Source of the DNA: an uncultured Thermoguttaceae bacterium
GTDB taxonomy: Bacteria; Planctomycetota; Planctomycetia; Pirellulales; Thermoguttaceae
Length of the DNA: 11,475 bases
Direction of reading: 5' to 3'
Assembly (NCBI GenBank): GCA_934725735.1
Contig: CAKVCP010000069.1
Span: 1 to 11,475 of the forward strand
The notes below the pieces were generated by a model that was given only the letters and a program-made list of their open reading frames with translations, ran no database searches and was not told the DNA's origin. Below, piece after piece: positions 6,928-11,475 of the stretch; positions within the stretch are counted from its first letter, which is position 1; the number at the start of each line of letters is the position of its first letter. The position numbers and the translations under genes are program-made.

Positions 6928-9042
6928 ATGAATCGTATGTTGCAAATCGCGTTTTGCGCGACGTTTCTCCTTGCGTCTTTAAGCGCTTGTTTGCAAGGAG
7001 CGGAGGAAACGACGCCTCTGACGGACGCAGTCGTTTTCCTAAATTTTGCCGCCGACGAGGAGGTTATTTCTCAAGGCGATTTTCATTGCGGCGAGGCGCT
7101 CGAAGGAATCGATCGCGACGAGTCTCTACTGCGCGGTGGGGACGGCGTAGTCGCGTCTGTTACGCAAGGAGGATTTGCGACTGTCACAGACGCGTTAAAC
7201 GCGAATTTACACGCTATCAACGGGCGGGAAATAACCTTTGGCGTTCGGGTGAAATGCTCTAGCGAAACGTGGCGCAACGCTCCTCTGTTATCTTGTCATG
7301 GGGGCCACGCGGCGCTGAGTTTTAACCTCTTTTGTCTTGACGGCGCGATTGGCGCGGAGGTCGGAACGACGGGAAACACAAGCTTGCTACAGATGCGCGC
7401 GCGTCTAGACGAAACCCCTGATCCGAGCGTCGCCGAGACTCAGTGGCACGACGTGTATTGTCGCGTGAACGGCGCCAAATCCGAGCTCTTTTTGGACGGA
7501 CGTTGTTACGACGAAGACTTCATGTTGGGCGATTTGAGAACGAACGACGTTCCGCTTGTAATTGGCGGCCAATATGACTCGACCGATCTCAAGGCTGAGC
7601 CGCGCCCTGGCTTCGAAGGACAGATCGACTTTCTGGCCGTATGGGATCGCGCTCTAACCGACGAGGAACTTCGCCAACTGGCTGGCGGCGACGCGCGTTG
7701 CGACGCTCGAAGTCGTACGGAACGAAGGCTGGGAGAGTCTCCGCAGTATTGGACTCCGCCGAATAATTACGGGGTCGGCGACTGTATGCCTTTTTATGCG
7801 GACGGCGTTTTTCACTTTATTTATCTTCTTGATAAGAATCGTCACGGCGCCAAGAATGGATTTGGCGCGCATCAGTGGATTCAGGCGACGTCGCGCGACC
7901 TCAAAACCTGGAAGCATGAGCCTTTTCTCCTTGCGATAGACGATCAAAATGAAGGTTCGATTTGCACCGGATCACTCTTTTACGAAAATGGAAAGTATTA
8001 CGCGTTTTATGCGAATCGCACGGTTGAACATACAACTCCCGACGGCGTGAAACATCGAGCGTTTGGCCTTTTAGCGAGCGCTGTTAGCGACGACGGGGTT
8101 CACTTCGCTAAAATCGATCCAGTCCCCCTTTTGACGCTCCCCGAGGGGTATGCAACCGGAACGCGCGATCCGATCGTTTTTGTCTCTCCCGACGACGGAA
8201 AGTACCATATGTATGCGACGACAAGTTACTTAGGAAAGGGATGCTGGGCGCACGCCGTTTCCGACGACTTGGAAACATGGCGGCTTCAAGACCCGATCTA
8301 TACCCATTTGCCTGGAGAGCCGGAGTGTCCCGATTGGTTTAAGTGGGGGGATTATTACTACGTGATAGCCAATCATGTGAACGGCTACTACAAGCGCTCG
8401 CGCAATCCCCTTGGACCTTGGGAGCTTCCCCCCGCGCCGAATACGCTCATGACCGGTCTCGTGAACGTCCCCAAGAGCGCGCCTTTTGGCGACGATCGAC
8501 GGATTATTTGCGGATGGACGCGCGAACGCGGTTTTGGCGGCGCCGCCGTGTTTCATGAGTTGATCCGCTTTGAAGACGGAACGCTTGGGGAACGCTTCGT
8601 CCCTGAACTCGCGCCTAAGACCGAGTCCGAACCGAGCGTATTTCTTGAAAACAGGCGCGATCGAGAGATTCGCGTCGATTCGATTCCAGAGCAATTTCGG
8701 CTTGTCGCGCGCCTTTCATACTCCCCTGAAAAGTTGGATTCGCTGCGTGATTTCACGATTTGCTACGCTCCTAATCGCCAGATACGCGTTTCTTTTTGCG
8801 AACGCGCCGTCTATCTCAACGACGTGAAACTTGAGCGCGTCGACTTATCGTCCGGACGTCTTGAACTCGACTGTTACGCGACGAACGTCGTCGTCGACCT
8901 ATGCGTCAACGGATCGCGAACCGCGACCTATGCTTCGCGGGAGAAAGAAGCGCGCAAAGTTTCCGTTGTTAATGAATCCGCCGAGATGCTCGAACTAGAA
9001 ACTCTTGATATTTACCCTCTGCAACTGGAGGAGAATAAATGA
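6928..9042 (+). CDS. LamG plus GH32-like glycoside hydrolase lipoprotein
   Basis: This 704-residue protein begins with a signal peptide ending in LSAC (Cys21), a good lipobox, so it is probably a lipid-anchored lipoprotein. Residues about 31-252 form a LamG/concanavalin-like domain ending in the typical FLAVWDRALTDEELRQL. A five-bladed propeller follows (about 275-560) with GH32/GH68 landmarks: GTRDPIVF (411-418, Asp414 of the RDP motif) and ECPDWF (466-471, Glu466 as acid/base). The presumed nucleophile is Asp285 in YGVGDCMPFY, which replaces the usual WMNDPNG motif. A C-terminal beta-sandwich (about 565-700) resembles that of GH32. GGAG lies six bases before the ATG. It could act on fructans, but the altered nucleophile motif means another substrate, or a GH43-like activity, is possible. 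Its stop overlaps the next start. Confidence 0.78.
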   Translation: MNRMLQIAFCATFLLASLSACLQGAEETTPLTDAVVFLNFAADEEVISQGDFHCGEALEGIDRDESLLRGGDGVVASVTQGGFATVTDALNANLHAINGREITFGVRVKCSSETWRNAPLLSCHGGHAALSFNLFCLDGAIGAEVGTTGNTSLLQMRARLDETPDPSVAETQWHDVYCRVNGAKSELFLDGRCYDEDFMLGDLRTNDVPLVIGGQYDSTDLKAEPRPGFEGQIDFLAVWDRALTDEELRQLAGGDARCDARSRTERRLGESPQYWTPPNNYGVGDCMPFYADGVFHFIYLLDKNRHGAKNGFGAHQWIQATSRDLKTWKHEPFLLAIDDQNEGSICTGSLFYENGKYYAFYANRTVEHTTPDGVKHRAFGLLASAVSDDGVHFAKIDPVPLLTLPEGYATGTRDPIVFVSPDDGKYHMYATTSYLGKGCWAHAVSDDLETWRLQDPIYTHLPGEPECPDWFKWGDYYYVIANHVNGYYKRSRNPLGPWELPPAPNTLMTGLVNVPKSAPFGDDRRIICGWTRERGFGGAAVFHELIRFEDGTLGERFVPELAPKTESEPSVFLENRRDREIRVDSIPEQFRLVARLSYSPEKLDSLRDFTICYAPNRQIRVSFCERAVYLNDVKLERVDLSSGRLELDCYATNVVVDLCVNGSRTATYASREKEARKVSVVNESAEMLELETLDIYPLQLEENK
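9027..9033 (+). promoter_or_regulatory. Ribosome binding site of the HzsA-like gene, inside the GH32-like gene
   Basis: GGAGGAG lies five bases before the ATG at 9039, within the last codons of the upstream gene. With the ATGA start/stop overlap this indicates translational coupling. Confidence 0.75.
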
Positions 9043-11475
9043 CTTCCATCTCGAAACGCCTTTTTCTTCTCGCTTCCGCGCTTGTTGTTGGAGCTAGCTT
9101 CAACGCCGCTTTTGCGCAGCTTCCTCCGACTATCAACCGTATTAGCGCAAAGGATTCAGCCGTCGACGTGTATGATCCGACCGACCAGTCTTTCGTTGTC
9201 GACTCTTTTTCTCAGGAATTAGGAAAGGCGATCGCCCCGCGGAGTAATTCGATAGTTTTTCCAAGCGACGCGCGTCTTTCAATTTCTTCGCGTCCGTTTA
9301 CTGTTGAACTTTGGGCGCGGGTCGATTCGTCGGACGCGTTTCAAATTCTTCTCGCTAACGAAGAGAAAAGTTCGCCGCGACATTGGGAATTATACGCCTT
9401 CCAAGGAACAGGCGCGCTGTCGTTATATGTTCCCGGCAATCGCGCAGGGAACGTCTTGAGCGCGGAAACGTCTCTTGTCGACGGACGCGCGCATTATTTA
9501 GGACTTGTTTTTGATCACGATGAGGCGCGAATGTATGTCGACGGAAATCTCGCCGGTCGCGTTCCTATCGATTACGAAGATAGCGCGACTCCGGAATCCG
9601 CGCGTTTCGCGATAGGTTCCCTCGTCGAAAAGGGGCTTTTCTGCAATGGAATCGTCGACGAGTTGCGCATTTCGCAGGGAGTCAAAGAATTTTCCCCTGA
9701 ATCGGTTCCTCATTTGCCCTTAGAAGCGGACGAAACGACGCTTTTCCTCTGTCACTTTGAAGAAGAGAAGGGGAACGCCGATCTTGCCGAGGAAAAACGT
9801 ATTTTCCAATTACTTGAAGAAAGCGTTCCAGACGACGCCCCTCTTAAAGTGGAACGCTTTGCGTCGACTCCGAAATATTTGCAATCGTCGCGCCGAGACG
9901 CCGACGTTGAAGAGAGCCTTTCGTACGCGCAGATCGAAAAAGATCTTGAGATTCAAGAGGTCGCTTTTCCCATCGAAGGAGCGCTGGCGGAGAAGCTCGA
10001 AAAACGCGTTACAGCTTTTCGTTTGAACTCTCTAGATTTTCTCTTCCCCTCCGGCGCTCTTGAAATAGACGTTCAACCTGGAGAGAAGCCCGCTAAAAAT
10101 ATTCCCGTCCAGGAAGTCGACGCGTCGCGATTCAACGCTAGGGCTCAATCCCTTTCGCTCAGCAGTGTGAACGCGGATAATTACCGCGCCGGCGTCTTTT
10201 CCGCATGGGGGGAACGATTCCTCGAAATAGAGCGCGAATTAAGCGGGGAACGCGTCTTGCCTCGCGGGGCGGCAGATCAAGTCTATGACGAAAACGCGCT
10301 TGTTTTTCCGGATCGTGAAAAACTGCCCGTTCAGGTCGTTCTCCGTCGGACTCGCGCTCTTCTTGACGGAGGAAACTTCGAAGAGGATGAGCGCTTCCAG
10401 AACCTTGAACAGGATTTTGAACGGTTCGAAGCGGTCGTTTCCGACTCGTTGAAAGACGATTCGTACGTTTCGGATCATGCGCAAACGTCGACCGACTACT
10501 TTATCGCGTGCGCCTTGCGACGACAAATAATGTTTGCTCAGACAGAGGCGGTCGATCTTGATCGTATTATGTTTCTAGCGCGCGGATGCTATGCAGGTTC
10601 TCGATTAACCAACATGAGCAATACGGATCGCATGGGTGGCCATATGTCGACTCAAGTCTATGGTTTCAATACGATCCATGGCGGAGGAATCTTTGCGCTT
10701 GAAGGATGGAAGGAAAAGACGCCGCGCGCCGTCGACCTAATTTCCGGTAAAAAAGTCGTTGAAACGGCGACGCATAAACGACTTGCCGGGCGTGAACTGA
10801 CGGGTGGATCTTTCTATAAGCCGGAGCTGAGTTACGATGGGAAAACGATCTATTTTTCATGGTGTAATTCTCAGGAACATCGGTGGATATGGACGCCTGA
10901 TACGACGTGGAAGATTTTTAAGACGTCGATAGAGGGAGAAACAATCGAACAATTAACGGACGGTTCTTACAATGATTTCGACGTTTGCGAACTTCCGTCC
11001 GGTCGGCTTGTTTTCTGTTCTGAACGTCGCGGCGGTTTTATTCGATGTTTTGGAGAAAGCGCGGCGTTACGCGTTACTACCGCCGTCATGCATTCGATGA
11101 AGAACGACGGAACCGATATATATCCCATTAGTTATTTTGAAACGAGCGAGTGGCGTCCGGCAGTCGATAACAACGGGGCGCTGGTCTTCTCTAGATGGGA
11201 TTATACAGATCGCGAAAACTGTCTTGGTTCGACGTTTTGGACCTGCGCGCCCGACGGTCGCAATCCGCGTTCCCCTCAGGGAAATTATCCGTATCCTTGG
11301 GACACGTTTGAAGACTGCGAACACGGGGATCATCGATTTGGTCAATGCGCGGACGCTCCTTCCGGTTTGCCGATGACTCAAATGCAGTTTCGTCCAATCC
11401 CCGGTTCTCACCGTTACGTCTTTACAGCCGCCCCCCATCACGGCGAGTCGTTTGGATCGCTCTGTATTCTTGATC
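9039..11475 (+). CDS. Secreted LamG protein with HzsA-like (hydrazine synthase alpha middle) domain, 3' end missing
   Basis: I read this frame codon by codon; it stays open for 812 codons to the window edge. A Sec signal peptide ends at AFA|Q (26/27). A LamG domain spans about 68-215 (FTVELWARV near 87, GIVDELRIS near 204). About 215-500 is a Glu-rich, partly helical region that I cannot assign. From about 508 a beta-propeller-like region appears with GGSFYKPELSYDGKTIYFSW (589-608), QLTDGSYNDFD (638-648), CSERRGGFIRC (660-670), ISYFETSEW (697-705), RWDYTDR and, at the edge, TAAPHHGESFGSL (796-808). From memory these match Planctomycete proteins annotated as hydrazine synthase alpha middle domain. 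No CxxCH haem-binding motif occurs in the visible part, so hydrazine synthesis is not implied. The function is unknown; the operon suggests glycan binding or processing. Confidence 0.75.
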   Translation, partial: MTSISKRLFLLASALVVGASFNAAFAQLPPTINRISAKDSAVDVYDPTDQSFVVDSFSQELGKAIAPRSNSIVFPSDARLSISSRPFTVELWARVDSSDAFQILLANEEKSSPRHWELYAFQGTGALSLYVPGNRAGNVLSAETSLVDGRAHYLGLVFDHDEARMYVDGNLAGRVPIDYEDSATPESARFAIGSLVEKGLFCNGIVDELRISQGVKEFSPESVPHLPLEADETTLFLCHFEEEKGNADLAEEKRIFQLLEESVPDDAPLKVERFASTPKYLQSSRRDADVEESLSYAQIEKDLEIQEVAFPIEGALAEKLEKRVTAFRLNSLDFLFPSGALEIDVQPGEKPAKNIPVQEVDASRFNARAQSLSLSSVNADNYRAGVFSAWGERFLEIERELSGERVLPRGAADQVYDENALVFPDREKLPVQVVLRRTRALLDGGNFEEDERFQNLEQDFERFEAVVSDSLKDDSYVSDHAQTSTDYFIACALRRQIMFAQTEAVDLDRIMFLARGCYAGSRLTNMSNTDRMGGHMSTQVYGFNTIHGGGIFALEGWKEKTPRAVDLISGKKVVETATHKRLAGRELTGGSFYKPELSYDGKTIYFSWCNSQEHRWIWTPDTTWKIFKTSIEGETIEQLTDGSYNDFDVCELPSGRLVFCSERRGGFIRCFGESAALRVTTAVMHSMKNDGTDIYPISYFETSEWRPAVDNNGALVFSRWDYTDRENCLGSTFWTCAPDGRNPRSPQGNYPYPWDTFEDCEHGDHRFGQCADAPSGLPMTQMQFRPIPGSHRYVFTAAPHHGESFGSLCILD

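Noticed and set aside
8230..8694. Minus-strand open frame of 154 codons inside the GH32-like gene
   Set aside because: It is antisense to conserved catalytic motifs, lacks a promoter or ribosome binding site that I can see, and is explained by the codon bias of the sense gene.
9039..11475. True hydrazine synthase (anammox) or multihaem cytochrome
   Set aside because: No CxxCH motif is present in the visible protein, it carries LamG and sits in a glycan operon; only the middle-domain resemblance holds.

Overview
The window looks like part of a carbohydrate-degradation region from an anaerobic or microaerophilic bacterium, most probably a Planctomycetota member (perhaps a gut-associated lineage). 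That assignment is inference. It rests on the mix of secreted glycoside hydrolases, a large sodium:solute symporter, a rubrerythrin, and a LamG protein carrying a domain that resembles the middle domain of hydrazine synthase alpha, a type I know mainly from Planctomycetes. No rRNA, tRNA, CRISPR array or mobile element is visible.

Layout. (1) Positions 1-1016 (+): the 3' part of a GH78 alpha-L-rhamnosidase, followed by a weak terminator-like hairpin. (2) 1149-3023 (+): a sodium:solute symporter whose stop codon lies in the loop of a strong bidirectional terminator. (3) 3051-4622 (-): a complete secreted GH33 sialidase with five Asp boxes, converging on that same terminator. (4) 4818-5378 (-): a rubrerythrin with an N-terminal rubredoxin domain and its own terminator. 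(5) 5379-5823: a 445-base divergent regulatory region with candidate promoters on both strands, palindromes and an AT-rich block. (6) 5824 to the window end (+): an apparent three-gene operon encoding a Tat-exported GH43-type hydrolase, a LamG plus GH32-like lipoprotein, and a large secreted LamG protein with an HzsA-like domain. The last gene begins inside the stop codon of the gene before it (ATGA overlap) and is still open at the right edge; at least 812 codons are visible.

Working together. The hydrolases would release rhamnose, sialic acid, pentoses and possibly fructose or a related sugar from complex glycans outside the cytoplasm, and the symporter would import a released sugar. No sugar kinase, aldolase, isomerase or transcription factor is present, so the intracellular steps must be encoded elsewhere. 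Rubrerythrin is an oxidative-stress gene sitting between the two sugar blocks, with its own control signals and an apparent high-expression codon bias.

The most unusual element is the last gene, an HzsA-like domain fused behind a LamG domain and translationally coupled to a glycosidase. The second most unusual is the GH32-like enzyme, whose presumed nucleophile motif differs from the textbook one.
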